Positions 36,745 through 49,939 of a stretch of DNA of 64,000 nt are shown here, piece by piece. A program made the position numbers and the translations under genes. Numbering within the stretch: the first letter of the stretch is position 1; every line of letters begins with the position of its first letter. The stretch comes from Sipunculus nudus (taxonomy: Eukaryota > Annelida > Sipuncula > Golfingiida > Sipunculidae): positions 9,709,664-9,773,663 of the forward strand of contig CM049315.1 of NCBI GenBank assembly GCA_026874595.1, read 5' to 3'. Under the pieces are notes generated by a model, which was given only the letters and a program-made list of their open reading frames with translations, did not search any database and was not told the DNA's origin.

Positions 36745-37164
36745 GTTGTATCTGGAATCTCGCCAAATTGAATGAATTAAACATTATACAATCTATCACA
36801 TGATTTCAGGGTTCATTCTAACTACAAGTACTGTGTATTTCCTAATGCTTATTAAAGGGACGTATATTTATATTATTCTCAATGTCAGATTGTTATACTC
36901 AGCTTTCGATGAGTCGGCTGTACTTTTCATCAGATTTCCAGTGATAACACAAACTGAGTGAGTCGTGACAACACGATTTTCAAAAGGCATTTGAGTAGGT
37001 CACGATGCATTCATTAAGTCGTAATGTCAGGTATATACAGAACACTTATTTTACGCTGTATGGTTTTCACTTACATTCATTATTACCTAATAATGCGTAT
37101 TTCCCTAAAATAAGATATATAACTATAAATATTAATAAAATGCTTATGATAATGATATACTGGT
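36745..37164 (+). repeat. Long direct repeat A, copy 2 (420 bp)
   Basis: Second copy, offset 854 bp from the first, with a unique 435-bp spacer (36310-36744). The layout fits either an 854-bp segmental duplication with partial second copy or two end repeats of an element. Confidence 0.93.
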
Positions 37165-38024
37165 CTTTTAAGTACCATATGTATGTCGACCAAATATTCA
37201 AAGTGTCTAATTAACAGACCCCAGACTTGTATAATTTTAACCGACCAAAAGATTTGACAAAATATCAGGGTACATTTTATAATATGCTTAAATCTACACA
37301 TATCAATAAAAAATAGATACATAGTGTTTTAAATTACGTTATATAAATACAGAGGCGGATACAAAATACTACAAGAAGACGGGTGGCTCGGAAACTGAGA
37401 CAGATGCTGGAGGTATGGGAGGACGCTTTCCCATCCCACGGTGTAGATATTTTAGACTACAACGTTGCAATGGGGGTGTTTTACGTGATATGTAAACATA
37501 ATTTTCTAAAAATCAGATTTTTTAGGTCGAAAAATAAGGCCCCCCCCCCTTGCGCTTCCTTTAAATCCACCCCTAAAATGAGTGTTAATTCGTTTATAAT
37601 GAGAGGAGAAGAGCATTTGCGTTCCCATTGGCAGTTCTCAGAACAGTTCTCGCTAAGAAAATAGTAGCGCTCCTGCGTCCATCTTAGATGTGTTGACGGA
37701 ACCGTAAAATAATAGCAGTTTAGAAGAGAAATACCTGAAATGACCAAAATGTACGAAAAATCTCTTCATTTGCCGGACGGCAAGACTTGCAGCTTTTTTC
37801 CAACAAAAACAAATCGTTAGATGGGAGGCCGGCTTAATATGAGAACCGATTTGATAGTAAGGTAGTAGTAACATTTTCACTCATGGCAACAACAGATATC
37901 CAGGAGACGAAACCAAAAGTGACCAAAATGGCCAGAAAAGGTTTGTGATGTGTACGGTATAGCTGTGAGACCTCAACTATCAATGCAGATTTCCCGTGCG
38001 ATTTTAAAACATAAATAAATAAAT
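37165..38024. other. No gene recognised
   Basis: A frame at 37383-37664 starts with coding-like ARKLRQMLEVWEDAFPSHG but lacks a recognisable family or splice partners. A C run lies near 37541-37549. Confidence 0.4.
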
Positions 38025-38215
38025 AATACCGGCTGGCAAAAACACATGAAGATGGGATTCCGGCTTCATCACACGGTCATATGCCGTGGGCCCATGATAT
38101 TCTTCGATATCGACAGAATTTAACTAAATACGGCTGGTCGGGATTCGAACTATAAGTCAGTTCCAATTTGAAGGTCATACTACGTGTTTTTTCTTCAGTC
38201 CTCGCCCATGTGTGA
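38025..38215 (-). mobile_element. Possible tRNA-derived SINE
   Basis: The minus strand has a good B box, GTTCGAATCC (38150-38141), and a possible A box TGGCTCACACATGGG (about 38219-38205), but the spacing is longer than in a tRNA. The body continues to a CCGGCTGGCAAAAACACATG-like opposite end near 38030. Confidence 0.4.
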
Positions 38216-39804
38216 GCCATGTCAATTTGTACAATCATGAGACACATATTCAACTACTCCTGGCTCCTAAAAGTCAGAACCTCATTTTCTAATACCAGAA
38301 AACTCGAAATTCAGCTCACAGGGCCTTCAGAAATTTGGACAAAGTCTGACATTCTAGATCCTTAAGATTATTGTTGGTCCGAACGTCGTATACGTGTAGG
38401 AACCGATCCATTTTGTGTTCCCACAGCTCTGAATTCAAAAGGGCTGAACAGTCGGCCTTCTCGTGGTTATGGCATTACATCTTTCTAGGATATGATTACG
38501 CCCTTAACGAGATTTTGCTGCATTCTGGTTAACAGAATTGTCAGAAATGTAATTTTTAATTTTACAAAAACTGACAGTGGCGATGGATGGAATATCATTT
38601 TAAATAATTGTATAGATAATAATAATTCAGTATCTTTTTTGTGATTTTTTCTTTGTTAAGTAAACGTAGTTTACGGCTCGCTAGAAACCTTTCGGGTGTT
38701 CCATGCGGCCCTCGGGGACACGCGTCATTCATTTACCGCTATTTCTGAGTGTTGTAAAATTGCTGGGAAGGCCACTGACCTGCTACCAGCAGTACTGAGC
38801 GTTGGCTGACATGTTGATAACTAATGCTGCGGGACTTTCTCCTATTGGGCTGATTGTCTCGCAGGTGCGAGTCTTCCTGTTTTGTTGAGGCCGACTATGG
38901 CTTGAGTGCTGCCGTGATAAAACAAATGTACCTTAATACACTCTTACGGCGTAAAGGGAAACAAATGGACATTAGCTGATTGCTCGGGTATTACAATAGC
39001 GTCATTGTAATAGTCGAAAGTAACAAAAATTAGCGGAATGTTCACACGTCTTGTTCTGTTTTTAAATTCACATAGGCTTTGACAAGGCACCAAGCGCTGC
39101 AGTCGTAATGTTATTTGTCCTACAGCTGCCTAGGTTTTATATTGCGTGGGTATTGTATTTGGAACAACAAGCTCCGTTCGCTGATACCAAAAGACAAGAC
39201 AAGAATTCGAAAAATTATTTAGGCTCCCATCTGATAGCCATGACAACATGACACTCAGGCCTTGGGAAATAAACTGATAGGGCCCATCGTTCTTCAGTTC
39301 ATCTAAAATCGACGTTTGGGGTGACAGGCTGTCGCTACCCATCTGAGGTCACTCGGGTGGTCAGTTCAACGTAGTCGTTTGTTGTGAAACGGAATTATAC
39401 CCAGCACAGATTCCATGCTATGATGTGATTGGCTGGTGCAGCTTTGCCGTTTTGGATTGGATGATTTAGAAATGATATAAATCTTAATCTAGCCATATAT
39501 TTTGTTCTTATTCTTTCCTGATAATATATGGCTAGCAATATCAAAATTACTTTGATTTACGTATACAACTCCTGTTTGTTGTCACTGGGTCTTTTCCTTC
39601 GTCTGACGCAACTGCAGAGCTGATAGTGACGACGGGTGCTTCCAGTTTCTAGCAAATCATATAATGTTGCTCTTTCTGCAAATAATAAATACAAAAACCT
39701 GTGTTTTTCAGAAAATGGGTTCAATGTTTGCAACATATTCTAGTTTTTTAAGTGCGAATGCTACAGAGAATGCCGAGTGCAATGAAACATTTCATGTGAT
39801 CAGG

Positions 39805-39841
<37 letters not shown>

Positions 39842-41358
39842 GGATCTGATCAGGTTATCGAATGTTCCTTTACTGGAAACCCCCATATCTCAAGTGGAAT
39901 CCCTGTATGCTTGTAACAGGAAGCCGACCGGCGTCTTTTGGTACTAGCTGCAGCAAACACAAACGACCAGGATGTGACATATTACTGTTGCGTCTTTAAC
40001 CCACGGTAGGCCTGTTATTAGTCGCTTTGATTCCCGCTTTGCTGAAGGCTACAGACCTGCGAGAGACTTTACCATAGTGAACCCCCATCTGTAACTATCG
40101 CTATTACACAACGAGTGGTAATAATAATAATTGGCTTCATTATAACAATCATTCTATATTTTGACATCTCTTTCGGCCAACATGTAGTTAGAATAAACTT
40201 CCTGTGTAGTTTTATTTTCCTGTATGGGGGAATCCCTACACTAATCAAGGCGCGAGGACCTTTTTTACGGGATGGTGTAAATTTATTTTCTTGTAAAGAT
40301 GGTTGGTAGGGGCTGCATTGTATGCTAAATCTGAATTAAAACTATTGTGAGGGTATATATAGTTTAACTGCCACGGGTTGTCATGACAACTTATACACCA
40401 GAAGCACCTGTTGACCTTTCACTAGAAATACATGGTTCTACAGAAAGTGACACACGAAAACGCCAAGGTTAAAATGTTAAATCTTTTTTAGCCCAAAATA
40501 TAGCCCCCCTTGTTATTAAATTTTGATCTTATATTGCTCCAATACCCGGTCATGTGTCAATTGTACACTGTAAAAAACATGCATGCCAACAGGTCACTGT
40601 TTCCTCTGTGTTAAAAAAACTCACAGAAAAGTCTATATAGACTTTGTTTCTATGGTTTTTTTCAGTTTACAGTTCCAACATGTTTATGATCTATATATGC
40701 ATATTTAGGTAGTTAAATATTTATAATACCTCTTGATGTCAACCCAAGTGACATGGTGGATATGCAAATGCCAAATGAATATAAAACCCACAATATAAAA
40801 GAAATGCTCTGCTACGTTCTGCTTAAGGTACAGTCCAAGGCGCTTGAATTGCTATTGGTTTCAGATTACCCCTCCCCGGATTTCCAATAATCTATTTGAA
40901 ATTACCTTGGGGGCAACGTAATCGATTTCAGAATTACCCCTCTGATTTCAGATAAGCTCTCAAAACTGTAGTTTCCATGTTTATTTACTTAAATTTCATT
41001 CATATGTAATGTGTAATTATTGCGTCTGGTGTAAAATTTATGTTTTGTGAAATTTAGTAATTTTACTTACATATACAATCAATATTACTATTTGCTAAAA
41101 GGGTGTGACTGAACCACTCAATTATGGCGGAAATGATAGTTCAGGCCATTGCACTTCATTACCTCTCAATACGGAGAGATAACAATTCCGCTGCCGACTC
41201 AAAACCACCAGTGACCTTATTTCAGATGCCCAAGGAGACATTACAATGACCTACTCTTACGTTAAGAAAGACGTTTCTGGACCCAACAGTTAAGATTTGT
41301 GCCCTGTCTGACTTTCTGGGTGTCCAAAAGTAAAGTAGCTCACAGAATACCGCACAGA
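38216..41358. other. No gene recognised; one (CT)n tract
   Basis: (CT)n at 39807-39838. A 70-aa minus frame at 39130-39342 is unrecognised. AGCTCAGCTG-type repeat ends are not seen here. Confidence 0.45.
39807..39838. repeat. (CT)n microsatellite
   Basis: About 16 CT units. Confidence 0.97.
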
Positions 41359-42032
41359 ATGAGGTCCTGTCTTGCGTAAGCGCGACAACTCAAAAACAAG
41401 GAGAAGTATTATGACAGAAGAAACATGAAAGAAACACCAGTTCGAAGATTGAAAAATCTTGATTTGTTAAAATGAGCGGTTCGGTCAACAGGCTGCGCGT
41501 GCTGGTTAAGTTTTGAAAGTCTATATCCTCTTTGCATTTAGGAGCAAGCAGACACAATTTTGGCGTATACCATAATATTTCACTATTTCATGTATATCTA
41601 ATATATACCCTGTATGTGAATATATCCCTTTAGAGTAACAATAACTGTGAGCAGTTCATATTTTAATGCGGACAGCTTTGTGAATCTCATTTCTTATCGA
41701 AAGAAAAGTTAAACAGAGAGCAAGTCACACATGTAGGCGTTGCATGGTCCATTTAGTTAATAATACCTTGAATTTGTTCTGGGTCGATGAGAACAGAATA
41801 GAGACTAAGTTCTTTCGGGACAAGACTTTGAATCCCTGACCGAGACCGACAAAAATATATCTGTCGGCCAGGTTTGGAGACCTGCATCGCTGATACTGGG
41901 GTTCTCTGACAGAATGAGGTGTGAGGAAACCTGACTGAAACATGCAGTATACATGTAGCGGCATCCTTGTCCATCCTTAAAAAAACCCGGAGACCGTATT
42001 CAATTACATGTACACTTGATGCAAATATAACG
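41359..42032 (+). repeat. Long dispersed repeat B, copy 1 (about 674 bp)
   Basis: Starts ATGAGGTCCTGTCTTGCGTA and ends near GCAAATATAACG. It aligns over its whole length with 44926-45610. Copies differ by scattered substitutions and small indels, so they are older than repeat A. Confidence 0.88.
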
Positions 42033-43539
42033 AATTTTTATATGTACACATATATACACGGTCATCATGACCTAATCTCATTTGCTTAAGGAAATTTGCA
42101 CAGGACCAACTTGAATATTGAGTAAGAGGGTTCTAGCATCAACAGCATTGGTCCTTGATCGTTCTCTCAAAGGCGGAGGTAATTAAATAAGAAATGTTAA
42201 TAATTATCTTTATGAAATAACGAAGTCACTTTTCAGGGGAGGTTATAAAATATTTATTTCAACATCCTGTCTCTGATGCGAGTATTTTTTTTATTTAAAT
42301 AAACAGACCTTTTTTTCCTTGAATGAAAACACAGTACCGACCGTACTGATTGTATGTGATTGTCAAGTGATCTTCGCCGCATCAGAGAGCTACCTGGAGC
42401 CTTTGAGGCACGTAATCACACGGTATAAATACAGGCTATGAGTGGGTCCAGGTCCAGAGTGTGTAGGGAACAGACCCAGTATCAGTGCTAGGAAGAGCCA
42501 GGATGATCTAATACAGCAGAACAGAACAGAGGCTTCATTTGAATTTCTTCTCGCCGTTCAATTGATATTAATCGTTTATGTTTTAAACCCTGTCAGCATT
42601 CCTCATCATTACATATACTATCTTTTCACTGGTTTGAACAAAAAGAACGTACTTTGTCAGATGCAAAATGCTAACGATTTTAGGAGGATTTCTGCATCGT
42701 TTAAAATTCCACTTCGCTTCCTTCTTGAGGGAGATATCAACACTGTTCATCTAATTTTACTAAGAACGTTAACAGAGCAGTTATGTGTTTTGATTTAAGA
42801 AAGTGTGGTCGTGCCCTGTGGGAAACTCGGCCACATTATTACGAGAATTAATCATTCTGTATGAAGTCCGCCTGACCGGAAAAAGCTGTACCTGTGTGAT
42901 ATCTTAAATTTCGTTTTAATTTCCATATTGATTTCTGTATTCATGAGCAGCACTGTCATCATAGGCGCTGAGTTAAGTTGGCCTGTGATCAAATAAAGGC
43001 AACAACAACCGTTGTAGTATCTCAGTCCAGATAACTTTTTCATTCATGGCTAATGTATATATTTCGGAACAGACTACTACAAGTAATATAGAAAGAAAAA
43101 CTCAAAACCTAAAAATGCCAAAAACTCTGCATATTATATATGCAAGCCAAAAGTCTTTTAAGTTTTCATAAATCTTACAAGTAAAACCGCAGATCATTAT
43201 TAAGGACACGTTAAGAACCTGTTATGACCAAGTACAACCAAAATTGACGTTTGAATAAGTACGAAAAGTCGTCTAAAATGTTCAATTTATGTATGAATTT
43301 TTTTTCTGGATTGAAACCTGAAGAGCTTCAGTAATAATTACCACCTGTATATCAGAGTTAGACAGTTTCTTCTACGTTCAAGAAGAACACCAGCCTCATG
43401 CAGCGACGTCACATTAAGAACAAAAATCTACATTCTAATAATTGCAAGCCACGGCAATTCACTTAATCGGCCCATATTTTGCGGTTCATTCGTGCATAAG
43501 TCACTGTACATTTGTGAATATTCTTGTTGACGTTCCCGG
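42033..43539. other. No gene recognised
   Basis: Apart from the TATA-like site at 42424 nothing stands out. Confidence 0.45.
42424..42431 (+). promoter_or_regulatory. TATA-like element TATAAATA
   Basis: CGGTATAAATACAGGC in a locally GC-richer stretch, followed by 118 codons open from 42442 with no ATG start and no recognised product. It could be a core promoter or chance. Confidence 0.25.
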
Positions 43540-43680
43540 ATCTGGATCATATTTCGGATCCATACCAATTCTATTAATTATTATTAAATTTCATTAGATT
43601 TCGTTCATGATTGCTTGAGTAATGTTATGAACACACCCACGGGCACGCACACACGCTCCATCTCACACACGCACACGAAC
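43540..43680 (+). repeat. Dispersed repeat with CA-rich end (copy 2)
   Basis: GGATCTGGATCAT, then TTTCGTTCATGATTGCTTGAG, then CA-rich sequence, paralleling 3905-4075 but diverged. Confidence 0.55.
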
Positions 43681-44925
43681 TGGAGCGTTCTAGAATATTG
43701 CGTATATCACACACACTAGGCCCTACCTCCCATGTACGGACCAAGTGACAGTTTAAACTCCATGAAGGGACTCTGTTTTGAAAGAACTAGTGAAAGTTTA
43801 TGTCAAAAGGTCATATTTGCTAAATTAGTATTGAACAAACGAGATATTGATAATTCAATCCAGTATTCAGTTAGGAAAATGTTTTATTACAGGGTGTTTA
43901 CAAGGATAATCTCCAAAGATATTGTTCACTAAAGTATAAAACAAACAATACAATGAAAATTTGATAAAATATTCCATTTGAAACTCTTTTGAATACTGGC
44001 TTTTGCAAGTGTAATTTCCGGAGCTCGTGCTCGCTGATATTTAAAGCACAAACGAGTTAGGTTTCTGAGGTTAGACGTGACTGACACAGGACTACAATAT
44101 ATCATCTACAGCAGCGGCATTCTTCTGAGAATTGACTGAAAATCAATGTTCTAAACTGGCCGCCTGTCTCCGGGTTCATTAAGGGTTCGGTGCCTGGAAT
44201 ACCTTAACTAGTGTAAGCCTTTAGAAGACACTGACTTCAAAGCTTCTATTTAAGGTCTTCACGAAAATAAGCATGAGAGGAGGTCTATAGTGATTCATAA
44301 TGTACCAATCAATACAAAAGTCTTGTCATTTTAGCACGTTTTTCGATTGTATAATGTAATAGGAATCTCTGACGTGATAACACATATCATTACACATGTA
44401 ATTTAATTCAACAAAAGAAACGAACGGCTTTGATGTGTTTTGTTCGATATAACATATATCACACTTATCTTTTAAAATTTTCATTTTGTGCTAAGTAAAT
44501 ACTTTCTCTATTAAGGAGATATACAAAAGAGTATCAAATTGTAAACCTGATGAATGCAGATGGCAGCCGTCTCTCTTTGCCGTTTTGATTTATATTAACA
44601 GTTTCTAGTTTTATTGCTTACTATGTCCATGGCGGCAGGTTTTTAGTGAACAGTTCTAGACTAACCAGGAGTACTATTAATATAATGCAGGAGTACGGGA
44701 GCTGAGTACTTGGCAATGATGTAAGCAAGACCGGCCATAAATATCTACCTAGCTGTCACCTGCTCCTCGCCTTTGAGTTCATTTCGGCTGAATAAAGAAG
44801 TTTCACAGCAAAACAACAGTGGCACACTGACTTACTGCCTCCTAATCACCTGTTTTATACGTTGTTATGGTTCTGTATGGTTCTGTTCTGACGTGTGTCT
44901 GTTAACTATAGCAGGACCGCGAAAC

Positions 44926-45608
44926 ATGAGGTCCTGTCTTGCGTATGCGCGACAACTCCCAAACAAGGAGAAATAATATGACAGAAGAAACATGGAAGAA
45001 ACATCAGCTAGAAGCTTAACAAAATCTTTATTTGTTAAAATGAGCGCTTCGGTCACCAGGTGGCGCGCTGTGGTTAAGTTTTTAAAGTCTATATCCTCTG
45101 CATCAAGGAGCAAGCAGACACAAGATTGCCAGATACCATAATATTTTTCGGAGGAAACACTATTTCATGTATATTTATTATACCTTGTATGTGAATATAT
45201 CCCTTTAAAGTAACAATAACTGTGAGCAGTTCATATTGTAATGCGGACTGCTTTGTGAATCTCATTTGTTGTCGAATGAAAAGTTAAACAGAGAGAAAAT
45301 CACACATGTAGGCGTTTCATGGTCCATTTAGTTAATAATACCTGGATCTGTGTTGGGTCCGATTGATGAAAACAGAATAGAGACTAAGTTCTTTCGGGAC
45401 CAAGACTTTTAATCCCTGACCAAGACCGACAAAAATGTGTCTGTCGGCCAGGTTTGGAGACCTACATCACTGATACTAGGGTTCCCTGACAGAATGAGGT
45501 GTGAGGAAACCTGACTGAAGCATGCAGTATACATGTAGCGGCATCCTTGTCCATCTTGGACAATTACCGGAGACCGTATTACGTTATATTTACACTTGTA
45601 AATATAAC

Positions 45609-45610
<2 letters not shown>
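44926..45610 (+). repeat. Long dispersed repeat B, copy 2 (about 685 bp)
   Basis: Same family as 41359-42032. The 3' end AAATATAACG runs directly into a 50-bp TA tract (45611-45660) that copy 1 lacks, as in retroposons with simple-repeat tails. Confidence 0.88.

Positions 45611-45660
<50 letters not shown>
45611..45660. repeat. (TA)n tract at the end of repeat B copy 2
   Basis: 25 TA units. Confidence 0.97.
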
Positions 45661-45662
<2 letters not shown>

Positions 45663-46069
45663 GGCCAGTAATTTTGCCGAGAGTTTGATATTCATGAATG
45701 AATGGGGAATGAAAATTGTATATTTGCATATTAAAAACTTAGTGTCACCGTATTACGCCAAATCCAAATTGACAGATGATTACAATCCTGTGTCAAAAAT
45801 GATTGTCACGTGATGGACCTGAGACGCATTTGTTTCTTGCATCGCCGGGACGAAACGGTATGTTTCTTGCTTCGCCAGAACAAGACCGCCAGAACAGTGT
45901 TTCGTTTAAACTGGTTGCTAAAATGAGTGGTTGTTTAAACACAAGACCAAAATGCACTGGGTCGTCAACGACCCGCTTGTTTGTTGCAAAGTCCGGCCTA
46001 TGTTATTTAAATCATTTAAATAAGCTTTATTAACAAACAAACCTGACCAGAAGTCCGTTCAGCCGTCAC

Positions 46070-46469
46070 TCTGCCATAGGACTTGTGGAAACCACACGTT
46101 TCACTACACTTATCTATTTTCATCATCAGGTGAGAAATTGTTTCATTCCTTTAGTTCCTTACAATTGCCTTGCTAATTTCAGTCATTCATTCCTTTTTCT
46201 TCCTATATTTCATCTAGTAACAGGTCCTAAGACTCACAAGGTCATATTTTAGTGTTTTGTACAAAATGGTACATAATGCCTTCATTGGTAGGTACAAGGT
46301 TGAAGCTGTTTTCTATGTGTTTTTGTGTTTTAACTCTGTATCACTAATATATAATATATTTTGACCGCTAGTATTAATGTTGGTCAGGTTACTGTATATA
46401 TGAGACTCTGCCTTAGGACTTTGTAGAAACCACACGTTTCACTACACTGGTCTATTTTCATCATCAGGT
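46070..46469 (+). repeat. Direct repeat of about 65 bp, period 336
   Basis: A segment with AAACCACACGTTTCACTACA and CTATTTTCATCATCAGGT occurs at about 46070-46133 and 46406-46469 with few differences. Confidence 0.85.
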
Positions 46470-48461
46470 CCATTAAAAGAGTTCAATGACAATCGTCACT
46501 TGTCCTTGTTTGTTCGGAGAGTGGTCGCGATCGGTGACGATGAATTCACGCAACATGTATGTATTATTTGTTTTCGAGATACAAAATTGCGCATACTGAA
46601 GCACAAACATTTTGTGTATTCGAAGGAAGAAGAAAGAAAGCTATGTTTCATGTTTTTGAGTATAACACCTCTGGTTTATATGATATTATGAATATGATCG
46701 ATTAGGAAATGTTCACATAAAATATCAATTGAATATTGATATAATTTTTCCGAGATGCTAGCATTTTACTTCAGACTGGAATGTCGCTTTGTTTTGTAAC
46801 CTGTCTTGTCATGCATGGTCTCTCACATTTCGAAATAAAAAAATGGATTAGGGTTAGTCAGCTGGCGTACTTGCCCAGTCATATATAGTAATAACTACTT
46901 AACCGAAATCTAAATTTTTCATGCCATGGAACATTTTGACGTCAAAGGTTGTCAAGAGCAACAGCTGTCAGGAAAAAGCGAATGAAAAAGGGCAGATTAG
47001 GTAAGAAAGATAGACAGCTGTGCTGACTGTGATGACCCTGGTCGCCTCCTTACACTCTAATCCAGTTAGCCACCCAATGAAGAAGATTTGATGGATTGGC
47101 GGGATGTATCGGGCGGTGTCTCACAGAAATTGATTGTGATGGCTTAAGGATAAGCACTCGACTTGTGATCGCAAGGTCGTTTTTGAATGGTTGTTATTAC
47201 TGAGCCAAATGTATTCTGCCAGTCTTTTAGTTAAACGTTGTTATCAGGAACCTATAAACAATCGCGGCAGCTACTGTCATTTCACTTTATGTCGATTAAC
47301 GTTAGCCTCTTTGCACGTCAAAATGACTTAACTACATGCCGCCCAGGTGTTGAAATCGTAACATTTCGTGGCCGATCGGCATGTCGAGTGAAAAAAAATT
47401 CCATTACATGACGATGCCGTACGAGAGGAGTACGATGCCAATTCGACTTGCTACGGTGCAGTACGACAGTGACACGATGCCAGCACGATATGGCACGAGA
47501 CTTTTAAGAATGTTCACCATCCGTTATGACGTACAAGAAACTGGTACGATATCTGGGCTAAGAATTATGGACGACGCCATTATGAATAATCAATCCTGCG
47601 TCGCCATGGCCGTATAAATCACGTGGTTATTTTTTATTTCGCACCTTGGCCTGCAACCAAGAATTATTGTTAGAGCTGCCCTATTGGAGGAAGAAAATCT
47701 GATGCTGGCCTTGGCTGTCATGATCTTGAAAAGCCGCAGGAAGAATCCTGCGTAATGTCCAGAAGTTACGATGGGCTTGAGTCCAAACTAAATTGGACTA
47801 CTGATCACTTTTCCAAGAATAAGACTCGAAAATCAATGAATGGGATTTAGACACGGCTCGGCGTCAGGCGGAGAATATCTTAAGTCCATTAAAACAGAAA
47901 ATGGAAATGACGACTGATATGTACGACAAGTTTAAGAATATAAAAAAAGGTAGAAATGGTTTCTAGACTGACAGATTTACATTACTTGGTTTTTAGGTAG
48001 ATATATGTGATATTTAGCTATTATAATATCAAAACAAAGAACATAAAATTATAAGTGAAAGCAACCCATAAGAAAATTAAAAAAAAAACCACTTCTTTTA
48101 TAGTGGCAAATATGACTTCCACCCCTTAAACCCTGACAGACGACGTGCCTAAATCTGATGTAAAATATCTGTATTATCAAAATATTGGTTAAAATATCTA
48201 ATTGATTCTGCCCTCAATTTAATATGTGATAATTCTTTTAATATGAATTTGTCTGTATCTCGAATTATAATAATAGAATGCCAGCTTTTGAACACCTCCG
48301 TGACTTGGTGTTATTCTCTAATAATAAAATAGGAAAATAACACATCAAATTGAGAGTGTGTTTAAGTATGGAGAAATTGAATAATCTATCCAGCATCTTC
48401 ATATTATTTAGGTTCGAATTAAGTTGTATACTTCCCCGGACGTCATTCTTTAAAATCACCA
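46470..48461. other. No gene recognised
   Basis: A 78-aa plus frame at 47381-47617 lies in a patch with imperfect repetition of ACGATGCC and TACGAC words (about 47410-47490); it looks like repeat, not gene. Confidence 0.45.
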
Positions 48462-48518
48462 AGGATAACCTATACAAACAAGGATAACCTATACAAACAA
48501 GGATAACCTATACAAACA
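48462..48518. repeat. Three-copy 19-bp tandem repeat
   Basis: AGGATAACCTATACAAACA three times in a row; the last copy differs only at its end. Confidence 0.93.
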
Positions 48519-48875
48519 TTGGATGTTAGCAGCACCTGACATATTGATTTCAATTTGTGACATGGATTCCTAGAACAAAAATATAAGGAATGTATAAGAA
48601 ATAAGGAATGTATCACAATTGACATATTTTATATCAATTATAAAACGGGCAGGTTTTGTTGATAACATTAAAATTACAATAGTAGTCAAATTTTACCATT
48701 TCAGAAATGTATCTATAAGCATCTATAATAACCAGGTATATTCTAACTTCATGAGTACAATTGTCGAGATAAAGGAAAAGAAATTCCTATGATTTTCTAG
48801 CGGACTTTTTTTTCATTTCTACAAAAAAAATATTCAAGGTGTATCATCTTGCCCCGATGAGAAAATGCAAGAAAG

Positions 48876-48878
<3 letters not shown>

Positions 48879-48940
<62 letters not shown>
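48879..48940. repeat. (TA)n microsatellite
   Basis: 31 TA units. Confidence 0.97.
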
Positions 48941-48941
<1 letters not shown>

Positions 48942-49370
48942 CTCGGACTATCAGAGTAATCTTCATGGTGCTTTAATTTCTATCAAGTGTTGAAGGGCCT
49001 TCCCGTCATGCCACACGGCTATACATCCTGTGGTAATCACATATTCCCTGCTCGGCGAACGCAGGACATCAAGTGCAATAAGTAAATTTACCATGACTCC
49101 ACCGTGTCTGTGGGCAATTCACAAAGGTGTTAATCTGAAGCTGGACTGTTGAGAAGATTTCCTCAATGAGAGTAAGGGATAATTAAACTGGTTACACCGA
49201 CAGGACTGCCCAGAGGGTATTAAACACCACATGCCGTCTCGGAATGACGGGTGTTATTTGGACACTGAATATATATACCGTATTACAAATAATGTAACTA
49301 TACATGCTGTTCAAAAGATTTATATAGATATAAGTATCTATAACAGCTTTAGTTTATTCTCTCTCTTAAC

Positions 49371-49392
49371 TTTATTGTTATTATTATTATTG

Positions 49393-49423
<31 letters not shown>

Positions 49424-49430
49424 TGTTTTT
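49371..49430. repeat. (TTA)n microsatellite
   Basis: TTA/TTG trinucleotide run; gives an artificial poly-leucine frame. Confidence 0.95.
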
Positions 49431-49701
49431 ATTAAGAGAAGAAAATAACTGACGGAAAGTTAACAAGATAGTAAAATCATATTACTGTAATATAAGATTT
49501 AAAAGCGATTTAACAGGTAAAGTAACATATACGAATTAATTAGTTCGGTTCATTCAACTCACCAAATTAAATTGTCTCATGGCTGAACTGGTGATAATTG
49601 AGTTCCCTGTTGTTATGCATGAATTACCCTCGGTGACGTAATATATATTGTAATTGCGTATTATAAACAGTGCAGGCGAACAAGGAGCACATGTGAAAAG
49701 A

Positions 49702-49939
49702 GGCGGTGTTATATGAGGTACAGCCGAGCTTATCAGGCGCTGTTATAAGAGGTACAGCCGAGCTTATCAGGCGCTGTTATAAGAGGTACAGCCGAGCTTA
49801 TCAGGCGCTGTTATAAGAGGTACAACCGAGCTTATCAGGCGCTGTATTAAGAGGTACAGCCGAGCTTATCAGGCGCTGTTATAAGAGGTACAGCCGAGCT
49901 TATCAGGCGCTGTTATAAGAGGTACAGCCGAGCTTATCA
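49702..49939. repeat. 34-bp tandem array, exactly seven copies
   Basis: Units read GGCGCTGTTATAAGAGGTAC followed by AGCCGAGCTTATCA. Seven units fill 238 bp exactly. Only single-base variants occur in units 1, 4 and 5; the others are identical. There are no unique spacers, so it is not CRISPR-like. Confidence 0.97.

Noticed and set aside
49702-49939. CRISPR-like regular array
   Set aside because: Units abut with no unique spacers, and the genome is eukaryotic; it is a minisatellite.
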